A DNA stretch of 20,566 bases from Alphaproteobacteria bacterium (GTDB lineage Bacteria; Pseudomonadota; Alphaproteobacteria; Rhizobiales; Xanthobacteraceae). Both the position numbers and the translations under genes were made by a program. Each line of letters opens with the position of its first letter. The stretch's first letter is position 1. The stretch lies in NCBI GenBank assembly GCA_005884465.1, contig VAZH01000068.1, positions 1 to 20,566 of the forward strand. Direction: 5' to 3'. Below are positions 7,711-13,970 of this stretch, piece after piece. The notes beneath the pieces were generated by a model. That model was given only the letters and a program-made list of their open reading frames with translations. It searched no databases and had not been told where the DNA came from.

Positions 7711-8226
7711 GTGGCCGCCGGAATGCGATCTGCGGTCACAAGTGAGTTCTGGCGCGCCTATCGCGAGGCGGCCGGTCTGCACCACGACGACTACGACGTT
7801 GTCACGTTCGGCGCCGATGCCGAGATGGCGACCGAACTGGCAGAACTCGTGGTCGCCGGGATCAAGCGGGCGACAGCGGGATTGGTTCGCCAATTTGGCC
7901 CGGACGGCGAGCCGCCGCCGGTTGTCGGGGGTTACGTCGTCTTGCTCGATGGCGCCGATCGCCCGCGCGCGGTCTGGCGCACGATCGAGGTCCGGATCGG
8001 ACCACTGAATTCGGTCAATGAACGGTTTGCCTGGGACGAAGGCGAGGGCGAGCGCACCCGCGATTGGTGGCTGTCCGCGCACCGCCGTTTCTTCGGGCGG
8101 CGAGCCGCCGCGCAAGGGTTTCGGATGCATGACCAGATCGAAACCATCTTCGAGCGGTTCGAGATCGTATGGCCACCCGAAATCGCCGACATCAGTTGGA
8201 CACCCGGCGACGCCGTCGGAAAATGA
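7711..8226 (+). CDS. ASCH domain-containing protein
   Basis: A 171-residue protein whose middle matches ASCH domains of the YhfF type: K-R-A-T-A-G-L, then V-G-G-Y-V-V-L-L-D-G-x-x-R-P-R-A-V-W-R-T-I-E-V, then F-A-W-D-E-G-E-G-E-R-T-R-D-W-W. ASCH domains have a PUA-like beta-barrel fold and are thought to bind RNA or modified nucleosides; some relatives hydrolyse N4-acetylcytidine. The GTG start is favoured because GAAGGA lies nine bases upstream; an ATG four codons later has a poorer site. The gene begins five bases after the M20 stop, so the two are likely cotranscribed. Substrate and role are unknown, and no functional link to the dipeptidase is evident beyond position. Confidence 0.85.
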   Translation: MAAGMRSAVTSEFWRAYREAAGLHHDDYDVVTFGADAEMATELAELVVAGIKRATAGLVRQFGPDGEPPPVVGGYVVLLDGADRPRAVWRTIEVRIGPLNSVNERFAWDEGEGERTRDWWLSAHRRFFGRRAAAQGFRMHDQIETIFERFEIVWPPEIADISWTPGDAVGK

Positions 8227-8227
8227 A

Positions 8228-8253
8228 AACGCCGCCCGGAATTGGGCGGCGTT
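8228..8253 (-). terminator. Strong rho-independent terminator for the aldolase-like gene
   Basis: A perfect 10-bp GC-rich stem (AACGCCGCCC, loop GGAATT, GGGCGGCGTT) lies between two convergent genes. On the minus strand it is followed by TTCATTTTCC, a usable T-rich tail, so it terminates the leftward aldolase-like gene. On the plus strand the stem begins two bases after the ASCH stop but no T run follows, so termination in that direction would be weaker. Confidence 0.8.
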
Positions 8254-8307
8254 GGATTAGAAGTGCAGAGGTCGTTAAGGCGGAAACTACACCAAATTCC
8301 GGAATTT

Positions 8308-9087
8308 TCAAGTCTTGTAGCTCGGGTCGAGACGGTCGAGCTTGCGCAGCAGCGGCGGCCATACCAGCTGCGTCGAGCGCAACTCCGCGCGATCGGCATT
8401 GGAAAACACCTGCTCGTTCTTGTCGATCACCGCCTGTTCGACGGGATGGGCGGTCGGCCCCAGCATGCGGGTGCGTACCTGCATGGTGCAGGCCCGCTCC
8501 AGATGGTACATGCGCTCGAAGGCGGAAGCGACCGAGCGGCCGACCGTCAGCGTGCCGTGATTGCGCAGCAACATGTGGTTCTTGTTGCCGAGGTCTTTCT
8601 GCAGGCGCGGGCGCTCGTCATGATCAAGGGCGACGCCTTCATAGTCGTGATAAGCGAGATCGTGGGTGACAAACTGTGCGGTCTGGTTCAGCGGCAGCAG
8701 CCCTTCCATGCAGCTCGCCACCGCAGTGCCGTCGGGCGTGTGCAGATGAAGCACGCAGCCGGCATCCTCGCGCACTTCATGGATCGCGGAGTGAATGGTG
8801 AAGCCGGCGGGGTTGATGCTGTAGTCGCTCTTGGTGAGCTGGTTGCCGTCGAGGTCGACCTTGACGAGGCTCGATGCGGTGATCTCGTCGAACATCAAGC
8901 CGTATGGGTTGATCAGGAAATGATGCTCCGGTCCCGGCACCCGCGCGGAGATGTGAGTGTCGACCAGATCGTCCCAGCCATAATAGGCGACCAGACGGTA
9001 GCACGCGGCAAGGTTGATCCGCTGGTTCCATTCGGCATCCGTCATTCCCGACGGCTCTTCCTTCACGCGAGCTTCCGCTGGTGACAT
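8308..9087 (-). CDS. Class II aldolase/adducin-like protein
   Basis: A 259-residue protein of the class II aldolase/adducin superfamily. Metal-ligand histidines are present: His114 and His116 in V-L-H-L-H-T-P-D-G, and His177 in L-R-N-H-G-T-L. The segment I-N-P-A-G-F-T-I-H-S-A-I-H at residues 91-103 looks like the adducin head domain rather than a sugar-phosphate aldolase, in which a catalytic glutamate (Glu73 of fuculose aldolase) would be expected near here. Aldol-cleaving activity is therefore doubtful. The start is the ATG with GGGAGA upstream; the frame continues 23 codons further without a better site. It ends near the terminator at 8228-8253 and is probably monocistronic. The substrate is unknown. 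Confidence 0.88.
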   Translation of the reverse strand: MSPAEARVKEEPSGMTDAEWNQRINLAACYRLVAYYGWDDLVDTHISARVPGPEHHFLINPYGLMFDEITASSLVKVDLDGNQLTKSDYSINPAGFTIHSAIHEVREDAGCVLHLHTPDGTAVASCMEGLLPLNQTAQFVTHDLAYHDYEGVALDHDERPRLQKDLGNKNHMLLRNHGTLTVGRSVASAFERMYHLERACTMQVRTRMLGPTAHPVEQAVIDKNEQVFSNADRAELRSTQLVWPPLLRKLDRLDPSYKT

Positions 9088-9204
9088 GACCTGTTTCTCC
9101 CAGTTGAATGGTTGATTTTTCGTCTTGAGCCTAGCCCTATGGCAGATTAGCAGCAAGGCGCGGCGCCAGCTTGGCAGTTATGCTATTTAACGACGGTATT
9201 TGCC

Positions 9205-10854
9205 TTACGGCGCAGGAATCGCCAGCAGGCTGGAAATGCTGCGGCCACGGATATCGTAGACGCGAGCGAACACCACGTCATCTCGCTTGATTTCCACCAT
9301 GACCGGCGCGGTGAGGCCCTTGCAGTAGAATTCGCCGAGCGTCATGGCGAAGTCGGCGGCATGGCTGTCCCAGCCGATCGTGAAGTCGGGACCGAGCGCG
9401 ACCTGTGCGGGGCGTTGCGGACCGCACACCGCGACCTTCCATTTGCGACCGTGTGGCGGCGCTTCCTGCCGCTCGATCAGTTCGTCGCGCAGGCCATCGG
9501 ACGCCTGCTTCAGGGCAAGGCCCCAATAATCCAGCATGAACAGATCGTCGGCGCCGCGCACCGTGCCCGCGATGTGATTGAAGTGGGTATATTGATAGGG
9601 ATGCAGCCGGATCATTTCGGCAAGCGGCAACAGCAGGCCGAACGAGAAAACCGCCACCGCCGCTGGCTGCCAGCTGCGGCGGTTTTCCTTGAGCCAGTTC
9701 ATTCCCCATGAGAACGCAACGCCTGCGAGCACCGTCATCGGCGGGATCACAAAAATGAAATGGCGAATGCCGTTATAGAGCGCCGGGCGCTTCACCATCG
9801 CGATCACAAGCGGCAGTGTTGCCGCCACCGTCAGCATCAACAGAATGGACTTGCGGCGCGCCGAGACATCTTTGCGCGACAGCGACATGAAGGTGCCGAC
9901 GACAGCTACGATCGAAAGACCCAGCAGTACTTCGGGAAGCTGCAGCGCAAACAGGGTCGGCAGATACGACCAGGGCATGTCGGGCACCGACACCAGTGCG
10001 CCATCGAACATTTCCTTCCACGGCTTCTCGAAGAAGTGCGAAAAGTAGGTCAGGGCATGGAAGGGATTGTCTGGCTCCATGATCGACCACGGCCAGATCA
10101 GCCCCATGACGAGGTAGCCGAGGACCAGGCCGGGCAGTAGCACGTAAACAACGTGTATGAAGCGGCGGGCAGCTTCGCGCGTGTTATGGGTGTGAATTTC
10201 CTCCAGGAACAACGGCACAAAGCCGACCAACGCATAGACCAGGGCCAGCCCGCCGAGGACGCGCGAACCGACCGACAGGCCAGCGCCAAGACCAACGATC
10301 AGGATGGTCCGCGGCGAAGGCGAAGGGTACTCCTCGGCCAGACGGACCAGACCAAGCATCAGGATCACCATCGCAACGGCGAACGGCGCATCCTTCGGAT
10401 TCATGAACATGTGCCCGTAGTAGGTCGGGCACAGCGCCAGCAGGAGCAGCGCTGCAAGCCCGGCAAGCGGGCCACCGACGCGTCGGCCAAGCCGCCACGT
10501 CACCGCAAGGCCGATCACGCCGACGACGGCGCCGAGCAGGCGGCGGGTTTCAAACAGCTCTAACGGGATGATTTTGTGCAGCAGCGCAGCCGCCATGTCG
10601 AAGCCGCCGCCATACATGTAGAGATTGGCGAACGACAGCGCGCCGGTATCCTTGAAACCGGAACCATACATGCGCAGCAGGAGATCGGCATATTCGGCAT
10701 GGGTATAGTCGTCCCAGCCCAATCCATAATCGCGAAACGTAAGGCTTGCGATCAAGCCGACCGCAGCCAGCACAATGATGGCGAGGTCGTCGCAAGTCCG
10801 CTCCACCGAGCGCCGGTTGGGCGTATCGATGGCCGAAGTTGTTATGGATGACAT
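9205..10854 (-). CDS. GT39/PMT-type membrane glycosyltransferase
   Basis: A 549-residue integral membrane protein with about eleven hydrophobic segments. It belongs to the GT-C superfamily related to protein O-mannosyltransferases and ArnT. The first extracytoplasmic loop after TM1 has G-L-G-W-D-D-Y-T-H-A-E-Y, with Asp48-Asp49 in the place of the acidic catalytic pair. M-N-P-K-D-A-P-F-A and Y-N-G-I-R-H-F-I-F-V are other conserved-looking loops. The last ~120 residues are soluble and contain H-P-Y-Q-Y-T-H-F-N and D-Y-W-G-L-A-L-K, as in related glycosyltransferases. Donor and acceptor are unknown; relatives in rhizobia modify lipid A or other envelope lipids. The start is uncertain: the frame is open to 10989, and a second ATG at 10920 is possible. 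No strong ribosome site decides it. Confidence 0.8.
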   Translation of the reverse strand: MSSITTSAIDTPNRRSVERTCDDLAIIVLAAVGLIASLTFRDYGLGWDDYTHAEYADLLLRMYGSGFKDTGALSFANLYMYGGGFDMAAALLHKIIPLELFETRRLLGAVVGVIGLAVTWRLGRRVGGPLAGLAALLLLALCPTYYGHMFMNPKDAPFAVAMVILMLGLVRLAEEYPSPSPRTILIVGLGAGLSVGSRVLGGLALVYALVGFVPLFLEEIHTHNTREAARRFIHVVYVLLPGLVLGYLVMGLIWPWSIMEPDNPFHALTYFSHFFEKPWKEMFDGALVSVPDMPWSYLPTLFALQLPEVLLGLSIVAVVGTFMSLSRKDVSARRKSILLMLTVAATLPLVIAMVKRPALYNGIRHFIFVIPPMTVLAGVAFSWGMNWLKENRRSWQPAAVAVFSFGLLLPLAEMIRLHPYQYTHFNHIAGTVRGADDLFMLDYWGLALKQASDGLRDELIERQEAPPHGRKWKVAVCGPQRPAQVALGPDFTIGWDSHAADFAMTLGEFYCKGLTAPVMVEIKRDDVVFARVYDIRGRSISSLLAIPAP

Positions 10855-11187
10855 GGCTATTGGTAACCCGGTATCCCCTTGTGGCCCAGCGTTGGCGCTT
10901 TGGGCCTCGTTCCCCGGCATCCATATAGCGCAGTTCCCTCTCCAAGTAATTGGGAATTGTGGCGTAATTTCCCTGATGCGTTGCAGCAATCGTTAGAGGG
11001 TAAAGATTTTAGGCCGAGCCCCAATCACGTGCCGAGAGAATTAAGGTCTGGGTGGTATTTGTTAAGCGGGGCCGATGGTTTAGGGGAACTGCAACCAAAA
11101 TCGCCGGTTGGCCATGCGCGAAATATGACAGTATCGTGGCGCTGGCGGCGCTGTGGGCGTTTCGAGCGCAGTCTGGGGTGAGTTCGA
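10855..11187. other. Divergent intergenic spacer
   Basis: The stretch lies between the leftward GT39 gene and the rightward proline-rich membrane-protein gene and should hold both promoters. Part of it may be coding if the GT39 gene starts at the ATG at 10920. An imperfect inverted repeat (GGGAATT at 10952-10958, AATTTCCC at 10966-10973) is the only structure seen. No RNA gene was recognised. Confidence 0.35.
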
Positions 11188-12030
11188 ATGATGGTTTTGC
11201 TGTTGATCGCGGGGATTGGCTTTCTGTTGGCTGGTGTCCTGACGATCGGTTTCGGGATCCCGGTCAAGGAATTCAGTTTCGGCAATACCTTGATCCTGAC
11301 AGGCACGGTCGCGGCTTGCACCGGGATCATCATGCTCGGCCTTTGGATGGTTGTTCGCGAGTTGAAGAATATTGCGCGGCGGCTTGCCCCGGGGGCTGCG
11401 ACAGAAGACGAGGGTCTCTTATTCAGCCCTGACCGGCCGGCTGCGGAAAACGCGAGCAATGCGGACCCTTCAGCGCCATTGTCGCCGCCATGGCACGAGG
11501 ACGCCGGTTCGCGTGATCGCGTGCGAGGTGACGTACCGTCCGCGCCAGAACCTGTCGAGGCCGCGCCAGCGGCCAAGCAGCGGCGCAATCTGTTGTTCTC
11601 GTCATCCTCGCGGAGGGAACGCGAACGCGCCCAGGCACGCACGACCGATCCATCCGCTCCTGATGCTCGTCCCCCACCGCCACCGGCTGGGCCGCCAGGG
11701 TCCGATTCAACCGAGGAGCCGCGCGCAACGTTCGACGACGCCTGGCCAAAATCGGAACGCTCCAGAACCGCCGATGCGCTGCCGCGGCGAAGCGGCCGAG
11801 CGCCATCGACCCTTACCGAGGTAAGTGCCGAGGCAGCCGGCGCAGAGCGCCAGACACCTGCCGCGCGCAAGGAGGAACCGCCGCCGGTTACGGTTCTCAA
11901 ATCAGGCGTGGTTGATGGGATGGCCTATTCGTTGTATTCCGACGGCTCGATCGAGGCACAAATGCCCGAAGGCATGATGCGGTTTGCGTCGATCGACGAA
12001 CTGCGCGCGCACCTTGACCAGCGTCCCTGA
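11188..12030 (+). CDS. Two-TM protein with Pro-rich linker and conserved-looking C-terminal module
   Basis: A 280-residue protein I do not recognise as a named family. Residues 1-25 and about 34-56 are strongly hydrophobic and form an N-terminal membrane hairpin. A long low-complexity linker follows, rich in Pro, Ala, Ser and charged residues (including a P-P-P-P-P run). It contains the short motif F-D-D-A-W-P, similar to linear motifs I associate with Bradyrhizobium envelope proteins. The last ~50 residues look folded: V-T-V-L-K-S-G-V-V-D-G-M-A-Y-S-L-Y-S-D-G-S-I-E-A-Q, then M-M-R-F-A-S-I-D-E-L-R-A-H-L. This suggests a small beta-rich cytoplasmic module tethered to the membrane. GGGGTGAG five bases before the ATG supports the start. 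The topology is inferred. Confidence 0.8.
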   Translation: MMVLLLIAGIGFLLAGVLTIGFGIPVKEFSFGNTLILTGTVAACTGIIMLGLWMVVRELKNIARRLAPGAATEDEGLLFSPDRPAAENASNADPSAPLSPPWHEDAGSRDRVRGDVPSAPEPVEAAPAAKQRRNLLFSSSSRRERERAQARTTDPSAPDARPPPPPAGPPGSDSTEEPRATFDDAWPKSERSRTADALPRRSGRAPSTLTEVSAEAAGAERQTPAARKEEPPPVTVLKSGVVDGMAYSLYSDGSIEAQMPEGMMRFASIDELRAHLDQRP

Positions 12031-12087
12031 GCGCATCTGCAGTTCCGGCAAATTTGGGTTGAAAATAAAGCGCCGCTGTTCCTGCCA

Positions 12088-12122
12088 GATCAGCAGCAAT
12101 CCGATCGTATTCGATCAGTAGC
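12088..12122. promoter_or_regulatory. Direct repeat upstream of mucR, possible operator
   Basis: GATCAGCAGC (12088-12097) and GATCAGTAGC (12113-12122) are direct repeats with one mismatch and starts 25 bases apart. They lie about 90-120 bases before the mucR start. MucR/Ros proteins commonly regulate their own promoters, so an operator is conceivable. The repeat is short and could be chance. Confidence 0.25.
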
Positions 12123-12209
12123 GGAAGATTTTGCAAGCGTATTGAAGCGGCGGGATACTGTCGCATCCTGCAAGTTCCCGCGGGATTACGACCTCTGGAA
12201 GGTTCGACC

Positions 12210-12620
12210 ATGACTGACGCCGGCAAGAACTTCATCGACCTGACTGCGAATATCGTGTCAGCCTATCTCAGCAACAATCCAACCCCGGCTTCCGAAATTC
12301 CGAACCTGATCAGCCAGATCCATGCGGCATTGCTGCGGGTTTCGACCGGGCGGGTCGAAACGCCCCTGGAGCCTGCAAGACCGGCCGTGTCCGTGAAGAA
12401 ATCAATGACCCCCGACTATCTGGTGTGCCTCGAGGATGGCAAGCGCTTCAAATCGCTGAAGCGTCATCTGCGCACGCAATACAACATGACGCCGGAACAA
12501 TACCGCGACAAATGGGGTCTTCCGGCTGACTATCCGATGGTTGCGCCGAACTATGCGGTGGCGCGTTCGCAGCTTGCCAAAAAGATGGGACTCGGCCAGC
12601 AACGGCGGCGGCGAAAATAG
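12210..12620 (+). CDS. mucR: Ros/MucR-family transcriptional regulator
   Basis: A 136-residue Ros/MucR protein, a global regulator and nucleoid-associated factor in rhizobia and Brucella that binds AT-rich targets and usually represses exopolysaccharide, motility and cell-cycle genes. The N-terminal ~55 residues form the helical oligomerisation region. The prokaryotic zinc-finger domain follows: Y-L-V-C-L-E-D-G-K-R-F-K-S-L-K-R-H-L, then M-T-P-E-Q-Y-R-D-K-W-G-L-P and D-Y-P-M-V-A-P-N-Y. Zinc-ligand positions are Cys73, Asp76 and His86, but the expected fourth histidine is Gln90 and the next residue is Tyr91. The basic tail Q-R-R-R-R-K fits DNA binding. GGAAGG seven bases before the ATG is a strong ribosome site. 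It converges with sufE, stops 10 bases apart. Confidence 0.93.
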   Translation: MTDAGKNFIDLTANIVSAYLSNNPTPASEIPNLISQIHAALLRVSTGRVETPLEPARPAVSVKKSMTPDYLVCLEDGKRFKSLKRHLRTQYNMTPEQYRDKWGLPADYPMVAPNYAVARSQLAKKMGLGQQRRRRK

Positions 12621-12630
12621 CAGGTTGATT

Positions 12631-13059
12631 TCAGGAGGCGGTGGCCAGCGCCTGGCGGGCGTCGGAACGAATCCTCTCGACCATGGCACGCAGCCCGTTG
12701 GAGCGCTGCGGCGTCAGATGCTCGCGAAATCCGAATTGATCGAATATCGCAAGCGCATCGGCCGCAAGAATTTCCTGCGGCGTGCGGCCCGAAAATAATG
12801 TCAGCAGGATCGCGATCAGTCCGCGTACAATGTGTGCATCACTGTCGCCGAGATAGGTAAGCACTGGTTCATTGCGGCTGTTGCGGCTGACGTGTTTTGC
12901 GAGCCAAACCTGGCTGGCGCAGCCCTGAACCTTGTTGGCTGCGGAATGTGCCGCTTCCGGCATCGGCTCCAGCGCGCGGCCGAGCTCGATGACATACCGG
13001 TAACGATCGTCCCAATCGTCCAGCAGCGCAAAATTATCCCTGATCTCGTCGATCGTCAT
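12631..13059 (-). CDS. sufE: SufE-family cysteine desulfurase sulfur acceptor
   Basis: A 142-residue SufE protein, which accepts persulfide sulfur from the SufS cysteine desulfurase and passes it to the SufBCD scaffold for iron-sulfur cluster assembly. The family motif is intact: K-V-Q-G-C-A-S-Q-V-W-L, with active Cys47. The C-terminal half has G-L-I-A-I-L-L and the F-D-Q-F-G-F-R-E-H-L-T-P-Q-R-S-N-G-L segment, both typical. The length is normal. The start ATG (M-T-I-D-E-I-R-D-N-F) has only a weak GGGA upstream. On the minus strand CTATATATGAC some 35 bases before the start could be a -10 region. No suf operon genes are nearby, as is common for stand-alone sufE in alphaproteobacteria. Confidence 0.93.
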   Translation of the reverse strand: MTIDEIRDNFALLDDWDDRYRYVIELGRALEPMPEAAHSAANKVQGCASQVWLAKHVSRNSRNEPVLTYLGDSDAHIVRGLIAILLTLFSGRTPQEILAADALAIFDQFGFREHLTPQRSNGLRAMVERIRSDARQALATAS

Positions 13060-13151
13060 CGTGTCCCGCGCTTATCCCAATGTCATATATAGGGTCGCAG
13101 GAGCCGAAAGCGATACAGTTCTGGCGAATAAGTTCGAGGCTCAACTTGCGG

Positions 13152-13538
13152 TCACGGCGTGGTCGGAACCCGCCATTCCGCTACCAGATCGTCCGGCGTC
13201 AGCGTGTCGCGCGGCGCTGCTTCCGCGGCGTTGGCATGCCCGACGCTGCCGAGCGAGCTGGTGTGGTCAGATGCGCGCTTGTCGGTGATGATCTGGTACA
13301 GCTTGCGCGCGCCGGCCTGGGCGCGCTGGCCGATAACGGTGGCGGCCTGGCCGCCGACTTCACAGGCTGCCGGCTGGCGCTTGCAAAATTGACTCACGTC
13401 CGACACCGCAGCTGACGCAGCGGATACGGCTTCCGAGGCGCCGAACTGCGGTAGCTTGTCAGATTCAGGCGTCTTCTCTCTGGGCAGCAGCACGAGCACC
13501 AGCCCAAGCCAGAATGCCATGCGAAGCAGAAAAAACAT
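13152..13538 (-). CDS. DUF5330-like small membrane/secreted protein
   Basis: A 128-residue protein starting M-F-F-L-L-R-M-A-F-W-L-G-L-V-L-V-L-L-P, a hydrophobic segment acting either as an uncleaved anchor or as a signal peptide. The rest is polar and mostly extracytoplasmic if anchored. It has two nearby cysteines (F-C-K-R-Q-P-A-A-C) that could form a disulfide, and a helical A-R-K-L-Y-Q-I-I segment. The beginning and the cysteine pair fit the alphaproteobacterial DUF5330 group as I remember it. Function is unknown. It lies 92 bases upstream of sufE in the same direction, so it may share its transcript. The start is supported by an AGGGG about 12 bases upstream, slightly far. Confidence 0.75.
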   Translation of the reverse strand: MFFLLRMAFWLGLVLVLLPREKTPESDKLPQFGASEAVSAASAAVSDVSQFCKRQPAACEVGGQAATVIGQRAQAGARKLYQIITDKRASDHTSSLGSVGHANAAEAAPRDTLTPDDLVAEWRVPTTP

Positions 13539-13571
13539 CTCGCGCGACCCCTGCCGTCCCTTTTAATTCCA

Positions 13572-13607
13572 TTGCGATTCCTCGCAACCGTTGCGGTTAT
13601 CTCGCAA
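13572..13607. repeat. Two adjacent small inverted repeats upstream of the DUF5330 gene
   Basis: TTGCGA-TTCC-TCGCAA (13572-13587) is a perfect inverted repeat with a 4-base loop. It is followed by TTGCG at 13591-13595 and CGCAA at 13603-13607, a second pair with a 7-base gap. A further TCGCAA lies at 13637-13642. The sites sit 34-104 bases upstream of the leftward DUF5330 start and could be operators. Confidence 0.4.
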
Positions 13608-13877
13608 TCGATTCCTGACTAACAGTCGTCGATAAATCGCAAGTGTTTGCATTGAACTTAAATCGCCGAAAATTTGCAAAAAACCCGACTGATTCGATTC
13701 GGTGTAAATTTTCGATTGATGCCGGCTTTCGCTGTCGATTGGACGCATCCACCATTTCGAAACCATACCGGGGTCGGTTCTGGAAACCCGGCGTTCACCA
13801 TCTGCATCGAATGCACCCTCTCGCGGCCTGCGAAAGCCAAGCGAACATACGGTGATTCCACCGCCGGCCAGCGCGCC

Positions 13878-13892
13878 TTAGCGTTCGCTTAA
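13878..13892. promoter_or_regulatory. CtrA-like binding site upstream of the histidine kinase
   Basis: TTAG-CGTTCGC-TTAA matches the CtrA consensus TTAA-N7-TTAA with one mismatch and correct spacing, about 80-90 bases before the kinase start. Such a match can occur by chance, but the position is sensible for a promoter element. Confidence 0.35.
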
Positions 13893-13970
13893 TTTCGCTC
13901 TGACACGGTGGCGCAACGATAAGGGGGGCGTTCCGGCGCGTCTTTACGAACCAGCCGAAGCGCGAGAGCC

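Larger units (their letters stand above)
13539..13970. other. Divergent intergenic region with AT-rich stretch
   Basis: This 432-base region lies between the DUF5330 gene and the histidine-kinase gene. The left third is unusually AT-rich for this chromosome and holds a cluster of TTGCGA/TCGCAA hexamers; the right third holds a CtrA-like site. Short open frames on both strands have neither codon bias nor recognisable products, so I regard it as regulatory. Confidence 0.5.
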
